This document shows positions 51,001-61,745 of a stretch of DNA of 64,000 nt, in pieces (within the stretch, counting starts at the first letter, position 1; every line of letters begins with the position of its first letter). The notes beneath the pieces are model-generated. The model was not told the origin of the DNA. It ran no database searches and saw nothing but the letters and a program-made list of their open reading frames with translations. A program made the position numbers and the translations under genes. Where the stretch lies: NCBI GenBank assembly GCA_021464245.1, contig JADCRB010000024.1:1242181-1306180 (forward strand), read 5' to 3'. Origin of the DNA: Carallia brachiata (Eukaryota > Streptophyta > Magnoliopsida > Malpighiales > Rhizophoraceae).

Positions 51001-53718
51001 CTATGAATGTTGCTGCTCAGATGTCAGTCTACTGCTGCTACTCCCACCCATGCGGTTTGGCTCCCCCATCCTAGCAGCCAAAGCAAGAACCTCAGGAGAC
51101 ATCTCCCAGCTTCCACTTTTTCTTCCCCAACTAGATCGCCTTGGATGTACTCCACCGCGCTCCCCTACTTCATCTACCGAAGCCCTAATATCAGGGGATA
51201 ATTCACCATCCTTTACATGCAAGCGGTCATTGTTGGCAACTTGCACCCCTTCACCATGATCAACCAAAGCACCCATATCTCCCCATACTGTTTTTCTACC
51301 CATTTCTATGTCATCCCCAGCTTTCCCCATGTTTGGACTCATAAAACCCCCACCAATTGGTCGCATTGGTAACGATGGCTCTCTTGGCACGCTCGACCTG
51401 AAATTATTCTTGGATGGAGGAATACTGGAGCAAAATGTCTCCTTGAAGTTCTCCACAACTCCTCTATTGTATGGATTTGCCCTCCGATCATATCGATATC
51501 TGAAGTTCTCATACGTTGTCTGCAAAAGCAAAGAACAACAAAGTCCTGTTGCATCTTTACTGAAAATGCAAACTCTATCTAAAACATTTGGATGGAGATA
51601 AGCCCCTCCCCTCACCTGATTTGTACTGATGAGATATAAATGAAACGCAGTAAGGCCACCAACAAACCACATTGATATGAAAGTGTAGATTATAAGAACA
51701 ATGGAAGCAGGGGTTTTGATCATTGCTTTCCATATTGTTGTGTCCTCTGACCCCATGATTTTCCTGATGTACACCCAGCAAAAAGCAAAAACATATATAC
51801 AAAGAAGGGTTGTTGAGAAGACAAACATGAAGAAGAATCGGTAGTTTCTCTGCAACAAAGAAAGTGTATTCTTTGGTATCAGAAACTTTGAGCAGAAACG
51901 AGCAAGCCAGTATTTAGAGCAACATTAATTCCAGAGTCTAGTTGCCAGCAGTGTCTGACTAGTAAAACAATTGAGCTAGAATTAAATACTTCTCTAGTCA
52001 TTAGCCATAGTTAAAGTAATCCAACTCCAACCAAAGAATCACTTACCAATCCAATACATTGCCCAACCCAGGGGCAGTGATGGTCAAATCGTTCAACACA
52101 GTTATTGCAAATGGAACAATGTGAGCAGCGTGGAGGTCTGTAAAGCATGCATGTGTCACAGTATTTAATCTTCACAGTCATTCCATTGACCTCTACTTCT
52201 TTAACGCGAGGCAAACGTAACTGCGGAGTTTGGCCAGATCCAATGTCAGCTGCACCATCAAAGTTTTCAGGTTCCGGGGGATGTGCATTGCGTGGAATTA
52301 TGCCAGGGTCTCTTCCAGAAGTTAGCAGGAGAAGAACTAAAACCTGTAAAATCGTACATTTATGACCTTTGAGTTCTGTATTTTAGGAACTATACATATA
52401 CCATCTTGCACACGAAAGACAATAGCATAAAAGTTTCAGAACATCTGGGACAAGATAGCCATTTCCACGACAGACACTGTCCACAAAACTACGTCAAACA
52501 AGCACCAACCACTAAGCCATGCATTAATGTTGATACCTCTCGGTTCTGTTAAATCATGAATCAAGTGTAAAGATGAGAAATGGGTGGGTGGTGGGTCAAT
52601 TTCAAGTTTAGGGTTCCTCAAGTTCCAGGTCTTCTGCTGGCTCAGGTCTCATTTCTTCAACTATCTGGTTTTGGGCCTCTCAGTGATCTTGTTCCTTTGA
52701 GCTTTGAGGGTTCTGGTGACTTCAGTTTTTCGATTACTCAAGTTTCGGGTACTTTCAAGTCAAATGCTTTGAACTGAAGCTAAAATGAAATTTAACCTAA
52801 TTTTCCTTGACGAGAGAGAGAGAGAAGAGAGAGAGGCTCACATAAACAGTGAATACAACACAAACAACCATTATCGATATTCCCAGGTGATCGGAAAAAC
52901 TGTCCATCAGTCTTCTGGCAACAAAGACACAGAAAACTGCCACTGGAGCAACAATCAGCAATATAGTCAAGAACAGTGACCTAACATCTGGTCCAAATAT
53001 AAATCTCCCTTGAAGGAAAAAGATCTGCAGAAGAGCAAAGGGCAAGTTATCTGGGAAAAAAAAAATGACAAATGCACGAACCACCGGTAAAATAAGCAAA
53101 CCATGCCACATATCTAGGTTGGAACCCGATGCTCAACTAAAACCCCTCTATGAGCAAATTGTTTGCTTAAGTTTTTAAACATTTCAAGCAGACATAGTAA
53201 CTCACGTCATCTTCTTTTGTTTGCTACAAGATCAGTTTACCACAATCCTCAAAAACAAGTTTGTGATATCATCCAACAGAAACTCTATTTCATCCACTTT
53301 CAAGATCTTCAACAAAATTTACAAAATCAACGAGATCTTTGATCAGCAAGGGATATTCTCCCTCTTACAATGGGTTATGTCAATTTTCTATTTGCTTTGC
53401 TTCGATTTTTCTCACACTTATTTCTCTCTATCCCGAATCGTTTACCACAACAACAAAAGGGTTCCCAGTTTATAGTGCACAGAAGCAGAAAATCGTTTAA
53501 AGGCACTACTTCCAATTTAGCATCAAATTCACCTTCAGTATTCAAAAGGAACCATACTTTAACAGCAGAATGCATGCTCAAAAAAATTTTCTTTCAGTCA
53601 TTGGTCTGTGACTTTTTGGCAGCCATTCAAGAAAAGGATGCAAATATCTTCTCACCACAAAACGACATCAAGATCATTACAGTGACCCAAAAAAAGACTT
53701 ATCATTTTTCCAGTTTCA

Positions 53719-53749
<31 letters not shown>

Positions 53750-54100
53750 TTTTTCACTTACCGAAATATTTAATAATTGAAAATGACATCAACTGAGAAA
53801 TACTTCACTTTGCATGCAAATCAAATAAATTGCGTAATAATAACAATAATAATAATAATAAGAGAAAACTATGCTATACTTGGCAAATTAAATTGAGAAG
53901 CCACTTTATTGACAATAAATAATTATTTTTATTTTTATTTTTATTCGGAAAGGAAAGCCAAAAAGAAAGGAATTGGAAGGGAGTGAAGAAGGAGAACTGA
54001 CATTACTGCCTTTCCAAGTTTGGAAAACCCGCAAATCACCCGACCCGGAGGCGGAGGCGGATCCCGGGTTGGATCGCTGAGGTGGTGGAACCACATACAT
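51001..54100 (-). CDS. PAT07: DHHC protein S-acyltransferase, PAT05-PAT09 group
   Basis: Membrane enzyme that adds palmitate to Cys residues of proteins at endomembranes or the plasma membrane. Five exons (54100-54002, 53024-52842, 52343-52047, 51849-51616, 51519-51001) sum to 1,332 nt, or 443 residues, the length I recall for PAT07. Two membrane segments lie at about residues 48-95. The Cys-rich domain at about 150-185 has [15 protein letters not shown] and [17 protein letters not shown] with the catalytic DHHC. Two more membrane segments follow at about 197-265. [11 protein letters not shown] is the TTxE motif. The tail carries [16 protein letters not shown] and [18 protein letters not shown], conserved in this group. 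The start ATG at 54100 gives [11 protein letters not shown], the family N-terminus. A telo-box (TAGGGTTT, 54257-54264) sits upstream. PAT05, PAT06, PAT08 or PAT09 remain possible. Confidence 0.95.
51520..51615 (-). other. Stop-free 96-nt intron of the PAT gene
   Basis: This intron (gtgagg...ttgcag) is 96 nt long, a multiple of three, lies between codons, and contains no stop in the gene's frame. Retention would insert 32 residues just before the TTxE motif. Confidence 0.75.
53718..53741. repeat. (AT)n microsatellite in PAT intron 1
   Basis: A 24-bp alternating AT run followed by poly-T, inside the first PAT intron (53025-54001). A second simple run of AAT units lies at 53835-53861. Confidence 0.95.
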
Positions 54101-56618
54101 TTTTCCAATTCTGGAGCTTTGTTTCAGATCTCCAAACCTCAAAAAGGACTTGTAAGTAAATAATAAGAGTCAAGAACATAAAAAGCCCTGTGAACTTCAA
54201 ATGCGAGGGAATGTTGGAAGTACGAGAGCTTGAAGTACTTTCTACGGTTCTCAATCTAGGGTTTCGCGATGTTCCGGCGAGCTTCGCGCCGCTCGTCGTG
54301 GTGGTCGGAATGAGTGTGCCGGTGGTGGCTGGTGGGGGTGCTTTCTTTTACGAGTAGGGAGAAAAAAGGAGAGACTATGCGATGACTGTGGGGGTCTTTT
54401 TGGGGTTCTATTACATCGGTGGACGCAGTTTGAAGGGCCAGACGCAGGTTTGGTAATTCCATCTACGTGTATTTTATTTGTATAATTAAAAATATTTTTG
54501 ACATAATTATAATTAAAAAATATATAAAAAAATAATATTTATTTATTAATTTTTATTGTTATAATTATATAAAAAATATTCATAATTATATAAATTATAC
54601 GTATATAAACATAATTTAGAAACATACCTCTGTCTATTGACTTTTTTCTTTTTTTGAGTGGCTTTACAGAATAGAAAGTGTTGACCTGGCAAGTTTTCAT
54701 TGGCTGGCCTCGTGCAATTTTTGACGTTGACGGGCTTAATTATGTCGGAAAAAAAAAAAAAACACAAACGCGCATTATTCATGGGGAGTTAGCGCAAAAA
54801 AACAAAAGTTATTATGCTTTAAAAAATACTAAAAAAAGAGTTATACTTTAAGTAGTCAATCATTTAAGACTTTATTTTTTTTTAATTCAGTTGTATATAT
54901 TATCTTAATTATATTTAAAAAATTGATTTAAATATTTTTTAAAAAATAAATAAAAAATAAAAAGGAAGCAAGTCTCTTCAATTAAGATTATACTCTTACA
55001 CTTAAGGTATTTTTCTTTCTATCAAATATTTTGGCAAAACCGAAAAAGATAATGAACAAAGCAAATATTAGTGCATAATAATTTAAATTATTAATTTTAA
55101 AATAAGTATTAAATTAAAATAAATAGATAAATTATTAAAAATTATTTAATAAACTGTGTATCTTACTAGACTAATTTATGTAATCTTACTCTAAATGAAA
55201 ACTGAGTCCACGATTTTGTATAGAATGAAAAACTCTCCTTACCAACAGACCGCAATGATAGGTGACATTTAACTCATTTTTAATCTTAACACACAAACAC
55301 AATTAATAATTAAAGATCATAAACATACATCTAAACTTGAATCTGCGACTAATCTCTGTTTAATCTCTTGCGTTTGTACAATAAAACTCTTGTTTTTTTT
55401 GTCCTTAATTGGATTTGGGAGAGAGCCGAGAATTTTCTTTCGCGAGGCAACCCAAACTTCTTCCAAATGTTGTTTTGGGTGTGTGGGTGGCTGCTGCTGC
55501 CCTAACAGAATACAGCAATTTGGTTGCTTCTCAATAATGCATATTTTTTCAATAACAGAAAAACTTTCAATAATATTTATGCCAACCCAACAACAAGAGA
55601 GACAGGAAATGTGAAAGTGGGACTTGTCGGTTTTTTTATTTTTTTTATAAGGAGTCTTAATGGATATATAAGGGAAAGGAGAAATGAAGTTGGTGGGAGA
55701 TAAATCCCTCATTTCATGGTTGAGAGACACTCCTCTCAATCGTTAGAGTAATTGTTCAATCTCGAAATTTATCGTTTCTGAATCTCAAATTTGGTTGTAT
55801 TTCAATTCAATGAACGAAAAAAAAAAAACAGCCAAAAACCAAGAAAGGCCCATTGGCCTTACCACGTTATTGCATTATTCTATACACCAATTCTCCATTT
55901 TATCCATTTGGAGAAAAGAACATTATCATCCACTACTTGATTATAGGTTTCAATATTCATTGCTGATGCTGATGATGTTGATGCATGAGCTTTGAGATTA
56001 GAAAAATTTACATTTGGGAATCACTATACTTGCATATTTATAATGACTGGATGTTATGAACTTTGAAATTAGAATAATTTATAATTGGAAAAAGGTATTT
56101 GCATCGCAATTTTTTTTAAATTACTGGATATACAACAAAGTGGTTTTCACTTTAGTCCCTCTTATTGTGTGTATCCAGTAATTTTTAGGAAGGAAATAGG
56201 AGTTTCATTTAATTATTTTTTAATGATACATATGAATCAACAAAAAATGGTCATGAGAAAAAAAAAACTGTTAAGAAATAAGATGCAACAAACAACAGCT
56301 TTCGCCTATATAGGGTGTTTAATCATTGGAAAGAATTTGATTCCCTTTGTTTTTTTTTTTAACCTATGCGAATCTTACTTGACCTCTAAATTGAGGAACA
56401 ATGAATTACTTTACTTCTATCAATTCTAGAAAAAAACAACAAGTTTTCTTGACATTAATTTAATTAACTTGATCGAAATATTGTTGTCATTGTCACCAAG
56501 AATTTAGATCATTCCACGTCATAAATTAGGTTGTTTAAGGGAAATTTGACGATTGCCATTAGTTTTCCCGTAACCATTTTAAATGATAAAATATTTTGGA
56601 GTGTTTAATGTCAAACAT
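54101..56618. other. PAT leader/promoter and AT-rich spacer
   Basis: The PAT leader and promoter run to about 54450 and are notably GC-richer. From 54470 to 56600 the DNA is AT-rich with many short self-complementary TATAATTATA stretches at 54480-54605. Open frames at 55317-55739 and 56085-56429 are low-complexity and have no recognisable domain. No gene called. Confidence 0.4.
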
Positions 56619-56690
56619 GGTTCCATGGTGTAGTGGTTAGCACTCTGGACTTTGAATCCAGCGACCTGGGTTCGACTCCCGGTGGGACCT
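56619..56690 (+). tRNA. tRNA-Gln (anticodon UUG)
   Basis: A 72-nt cloverleaf folds cleanly. The acceptor stem pairs GGTTCCA with TGGGACC. The anticodon stem pairs CTGGA (56645-56649) with TCCAG (56657-56661), with loop CTTTGAA and anticodon TTG at 56652-56654. The T arm is CCTGGGTTCGACTCCCGG and the discriminator base is T. Internal A and B box sequences (TGGTGTAGTGG, GGTTCGACTCC) fit RNA polymerase III. No intron, and CCA is not encoded, as expected for a nuclear gene. A CAA just upstream and a T run at about 56709-56712 fit start and termination signals. Confidence 0.97.
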
Positions 56691-57060
56691 TTAATCCTTA
56701 CTCCTCGCTTTTCTAATGTATTTGGAAATATTCATCCTTCAATGTTTGAGCTGGAACAGCGAAAAAATTAGGCACAAGAGGATTGGCTTTAATGTTTGAA
56801 TCTTTGACACAAGTCTTTCCATTATTGTTACGCTTGTCGCTATTTTTTTTTCCCTTTTGCCAAGATCAGTATTTATACAATTAGATATCTCATATATTGC
56901 CAATTTATATTTCTTTCTAATATCTATTTTTATTTTTAGATTGACTAAGAAAATGTGAAATGAGTGTGAAATAAAACTTAAATTTATGGATCATCTTCAA
57001 GCTTATTATTAGATAAATTAGATTAGGACACATTGTTGAAAGGGAATTGCTAAATGCACG
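56691..57060. other. Short spacer between tRNA-Gln and the hAT MITE
   Basis: 370 bp with no coding signal. The last eight bases (57053-57060) are the left target-site duplication of the MITE. Confidence 0.5.
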
Positions 57061-57784
57061 TAGGGCTGCAAACGACCAGATATGTTCATTAAAAATTGTG
57101 TAGTTCGGTTCAGTAAAGACTCGGCTTGGACTCGTTCATTTAACTAAATAAGCGATACACGAGTTTAAAACTAAAACTCGTTTAATAAACGAGCCAAACT
57201 TGAATAATAGCAGGTTCAGTACGGTACAGACTCATGAACAGCTCGTTTAGATCTCGATAAATATATCATTAAGAACTCGTTTAATATGTATCATTATGAA
57301 CTCATTTAATGTATTAATAACACTTAATTGTATCATTTAACTTTTAATATCATTTACTATAGCCATAACAGCGTCGTTTGTTCATGCTATATTGTTGTGT
57401 CTAGTACATTATTCATCCATCATTTCCTCTAGTCTTTTTTTTATTTGATTTTTTTCTTCATTAAAATAAAATTGTATATTTATTTTTTCTTTGCAAAAAA
57501 AATATAAATTCTTTGGGTTGGAGAAAATTAAAATACAATTAGTTAAATTGATTGATGATGCATAATGTGGTTGATCAAAAAATAAAAAAAATTACCAACA
57601 AAACAAAAATCGAGTCGAGCCCAAACGTCGGTAAAAATACAACAAGCTGAGTTCGAACTTTTGTTGTTAAAGCTCGAATCGAGCTCGAGCCGAATTCAAT
57701 CCGAATTTGAGCGTAAAAAAATTCTTAACGAGCCGAACTCGATCTTGACAAAACTCGACTCGATTCGGATCATTTGCACCCCTA
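57061..57784. mobile_element. hAT-superfamily MITE with target-site duplication
   Basis: A 724-bp non-coding element with inverted ends TAGGGCTGCAAACGA (57061-57075) and TCATTTGCACCCCTA (57770-57784), matching at 13 of 15 positions. TAGGG-type ends are typical of hAT elements. Flanks are 8-bp near-identical direct repeats, aatgcacg (57053-57060) and aatgcaca (57785-57792), the length expected for hAT insertion. The interior repeats aactcg, gagctcg and cgagcc motifs near both ends in inverted orientation, so it could form a large hairpin. It has no transposase and would need a partner element. Confidence 0.87.
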
Positions 57785-58335
57785 AATGCACATTCAAAAT
57801 AACTGCAGCGGCAACAGTTTTGCATGTGTCCAACTAGAAGTTTTGAGTGAGAAACACTGACTAGCAATTTGCCAAAATTAAAAAAGCTAAAATACCATTT
57901 CTCAAGGATTTTTTTTTTATCAGAAAAAAAGGTCTGAGGCACTCAAGACTTTGACTTGTTACAGCTTGTAAAGCACGAGGAGAATGACAATGCCCCTCTG
58001 CTTCAGCATTTGCTGGAATACTGTCACAATTTTTCATTGCATGCAATGCTGGACCCTTCAAGTCTCCACAAGCTTCAATTGATAAGCTGGCCTGCAGGAA
58101 CCCTCTTCAAAACTACTGTCCCTGCTGAATTTTATTTACCCAACTGCAGGCATGAATAAAGGAATGAGTCTAACAGTGATTTTTGAAGCTTAAGGAACTT
58201 GTTGCTATTTAACTACAACGAGCATGAATTAAGCTCTAATATCAACATCGGAGATAAACATGTTGATTCTTCTTTAACAAGTTTTATTTGGAAAGCAAGA
58301 ATAAAGATTAATGATTGGAATTCTGCTATAGGTTG
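57785..58335. other. Spacer and 3' UTR of the RLCK gene
   Basis: Holds the right target duplication of the MITE and the likely 3' UTR of the kinase gene. The plus-strand frames here show no domain. Nothing else seen. Confidence 0.45.
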
Positions 58336-61300
58336 TTACCTGTCATTGGCACTGCGGTTATCTCTCCAATTCGCTCCCCATCTCTTGGCCTCTGCCACTT
58401 CATGATCACGGTCTAAATCCTTGACCGCCGTTATTTCTGTTTCACTTGGAGAGAAATCAGTTTCGGTACACTCGACTCTGAACTCCTTAGCCTCCTTGTG
58501 GACATATTTATGTGATACTAAGTAGTCCATGGCACTCACCAACTCACTTGATGAAGGGCGCAAGTTGATGTTTTCGCTAAGACAAAATGCTGCTACCTCT
58601 AAAGCCTTCTTCATGACCGAGTGTGAATACTGTCCTTTCAGCATGGGATCTGCCAGCTTTGAATAATTGCTGGTGTCTTTCATCAAGGGAACTGCCTACA
58701 TATGAAGAAATGGAAGAAATTTCAGTCTGGAAAACTTGGAACATTGTTTACTTGAAAGATAAGTTCGCGCATTTAGGAACTTTTAGCTAATCTGATCATA
58801 AAGCAAAGGGTAAGACCATTTTATTTAACGTAAAGCATCTAAATCAAAACCATCACATGCCACTACTATAAGTTTGTCTTATGACCTCGATAGAAGTATT
58901 GGCTGTTCCCGTGATAAAAGATTCAACAAATAAAAGTACTGTTAGCCTCAAGGTTTGCCTAATCTTTGGGCTAACGAAGACAGATTGGTTTTCTCATGAT
59001 GGTAGACTAGAAATAAGATCAGGAGTGTTACCCAAATAGTGAGACACACTATGTGACCATTGACCTCATGCAATGCTCTACGTCCGGTAATCAGCTCTAA
59101 CAAGACTATCCCAAAACTGTAAATGTCAGTCTTGGTGGTCAACTTTCCAGTTTTTGCATATTCAGGGGCACAGTAACCATAGGTACCCATGACCCTCGTG
59201 GAGACATGGGATTTATCTCCACTTGGGCCAAACTTTGCGAGTCCGAAATCAGATAGTTTTGGTTCAAAGCCTTCATCCAACAAAATGTTTGATGATTTTA
59301 AGTCTCTGTATATAATAGGAGGATTCGCACAATGCAGACAGTCCAAGCCTTTGGCTGCACCAGCTGCTATCTTCATCCTTGTATTCCAGTCAAGAGGCTC
59401 CAAGTCAGGTGTAGGATCTGCATATGGACAATGCTGTCATCACTTACATTCTTATATAATGAGAAGTAGGAGGTCCGTGCGAGATAGTGTATGCCAATCA
59501 AGCTAAAAACTAGGAATATGCAATCACACCACTTGTTTAGTATACTGAAACAACTGTTGATGTCATTTGGAGGTAGGCAACGTACTAAAAGATAATAAAA
59601 TAAAAGGTCATTTGAGATTGTTTAGCCATGCTTAGCCTAGCCTGTGGATGCAGCAGCTCAAATAGTGATCAAATTCAGAGAATGGGAGAAATAAAGGAAC
59701 AAATTTGGTTGAGTTTAAAATAGATGGTGATCGGCTCCAAAAAAGGGGATGCAATAACAGGTAATATATTCATGTTTAGAAGGAAGCTGCCTAAACATTG
59801 GCCTCTTAATAATGACCAAGAGTAGAATGTGCTGCAGTGTTGAACAATTGTGTGAATCTAAAGATCTCGTAGGCAATTTTGTTGAAACCGCTCTAAGAGC
59901 ATAATTATAGCACCCAACTCCTTCCTTTTATTATATTACTTTTGATAATTTAGAATTTTTATCAAACCATCTTGTTTGAGAAATTAAATATTGTGGTATA
60001 AGATCAGAAGTAAACCAATTGAGAAATTACCAAAAAGGCGACTTTCCAAGGATCCCAAGGGCATGTATTCATAAACAAGAAGCCGCTGATTCCCATCAGC
60101 ACAGAACCCGATTAAGTTGACAAGATTAGGATGATGCACTAGAGAAAGCATGAGTACCTCCACCAGAAATTCCTTCTCCCCTTGGAAACCTGAAGGATCT
60201 AGCTGTTTAACAGCCACAACCTGCAATAAGTAGGTTAGTTCCCGTAAAGAAGTAACTACATTCACCAACCACATTGAAAAACAAGCAAGAATTTTACCTG
60301 ACCATTTGTTTTCAACTTCCCTTTATAAACAGAACCAAAACCCCCCTTCCAATAAAACAGTCCGGACTAAAATTGCTAGTGGCAGTTGCAAGCTCTTCAT
60401 AGGAGAATGTTAGAGCCTTATTGGGTTCATTTGGCCCATCCTTTGGAGCAGAAAGCTCATTTCTCATATCTACAATACATTCTGATCCTGGTTTCACTGT
60501 TTGTTCTGTGTTTTATATTTAATACAAAAGCAGTAAGTTCTACCATTGCCACTACAAAACCAAACATGAAGTTGTCAACAATGCAGAACTACAATTCAAC
60601 ATGCAACTGAATCATTGAAACACTATGATTCAAATATTGCCACTGAAAAATCAAACACGTTGCTGTCAACAAAGCAGAATTACTACTCAATGTGCACCTA
60701 AATCATTTCGACAATTTGTTAAAGTATAGTGTTATTCTCTACTTGCAAACCTGCGAAGCGATGTGGTTGTTGAAACCAAGTGCTTAAGATAATCAGTAAA
60801 AGTGTTTGTTGAGCTTGCCAAACGTCCATTGGAGTGTATTGGAATATGTCCAAGGCATTTGTCGAGTAATTTAAAGATAATTTACACAAGACAGAAACTT
60901 AAAAAAAAAAGAAAGGGGATGAGGAAAGGTGAGAAAGAAATCTCACGAAAGGTAAAATCTTGTTTGATAGGGACCTCCTAAGCAATTCGGGTGGTAAATT
61001 TTATAGTCTGCAAGGACTCATTGCCGTTCATGCAAGAAGAGACAATCATGCTGTAACTGGTGTAACATTCTCAAAAATGCTAGACATTCCAAAACATGTT
61101 ATCAACTCATTGGCATACTGGTGGAGGAGATGACGACAATCCTTATTAACCTTACCCAGACCCACAATGCAGGAGCCTTGTGCACTACGATGCCCTTTTT
61201 TTTTTTTTTTTTTTTTCCATTCTACAACTTATACTCTAAGACAATTGTCCCCATAATAAATCAGTTGGGTGGTATGTGTGAAGGCAAACTCTTTGGTCTC

Positions 61301-61745
61301 AATTATGTGCACAAAAACATAAAAGCAAAGCAACATTCCTAGTATAGCAATTATTGTCTGAAAAATTAAACTTCATTTTGCAGTATACTCCAGACCACTC
61401 ATTTTCAATACACATTTCTCATTTTCTAGCGGTCTTACACGGGTATTTTCATACACGACGTTTCTGTCATCCTAGCTGGTCAGACAAAACTGGAGATTTT
61501 AACGTTGTTTGTTACACACAGAAACCTAGCAAGCCTATTGAAACGAAAAACAGCAAAAAAGATCCAAAATTTCCAGGAAATTTAGCTAACATGAAACATA
61601 AAAGAAAGGGAAGAAGCATATCAATGTCTGAAACGACAAATTCAAACCAAAAAGGACAAAAAAGGAACTTACCATGTGATGATTGTTTCTTGTTATTGTC
61701 CATCTTCTTGCACCTGAAGAATCCAAAACACGGGCAGTAATCCAT
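58336..61745 (-). CDS. Receptor-like cytoplasmic kinase VII (PBL/CDG1-like), with a frameshift in the glycine loop
   Basis: Ser/Thr kinase of the PBS1-like family, membrane-anchored, relaying signals from receptor kinases. Five exons: 61745-61673, 60505-60298, 60220-60031, 59417-59032, 58695-58336. They sum to 1,217 nt; one added base gives 405 residues. The N-terminus [14 protein letters not shown] has clustered Cys for S-acylation and no Gly2, so no myristoylation. Kinase motifs: [14 protein letters not shown], glycine loop (broken at 60341-60346), VVAVKQLD (ATP Lys), RLLVYEYM hinge, [13 protein letters not shown] catalytic loop, [33 protein letters not shown] and [18 protein letters not shown]. 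The tail ends [15 protein letters not shown], as in PBL proteins. The second-last donor (TGG|gtaac at 59032) and acceptor (gtag|GCA at 58695) were chosen to give WAVPLMKD. As written, translation stops in the N-lobe. Confidence 0.93.

Noticed and set aside
53370..53780. Plus-strand open frame of 136 codons
   Set aside because: Lies inside PAT intron 1 and ends in an (AT)n and poly-T tract.
55317..55739. Minus-strand open frame of 140 codons
   Set aside because: No recognisable domain, no splice context, AT-rich composition like its surroundings.
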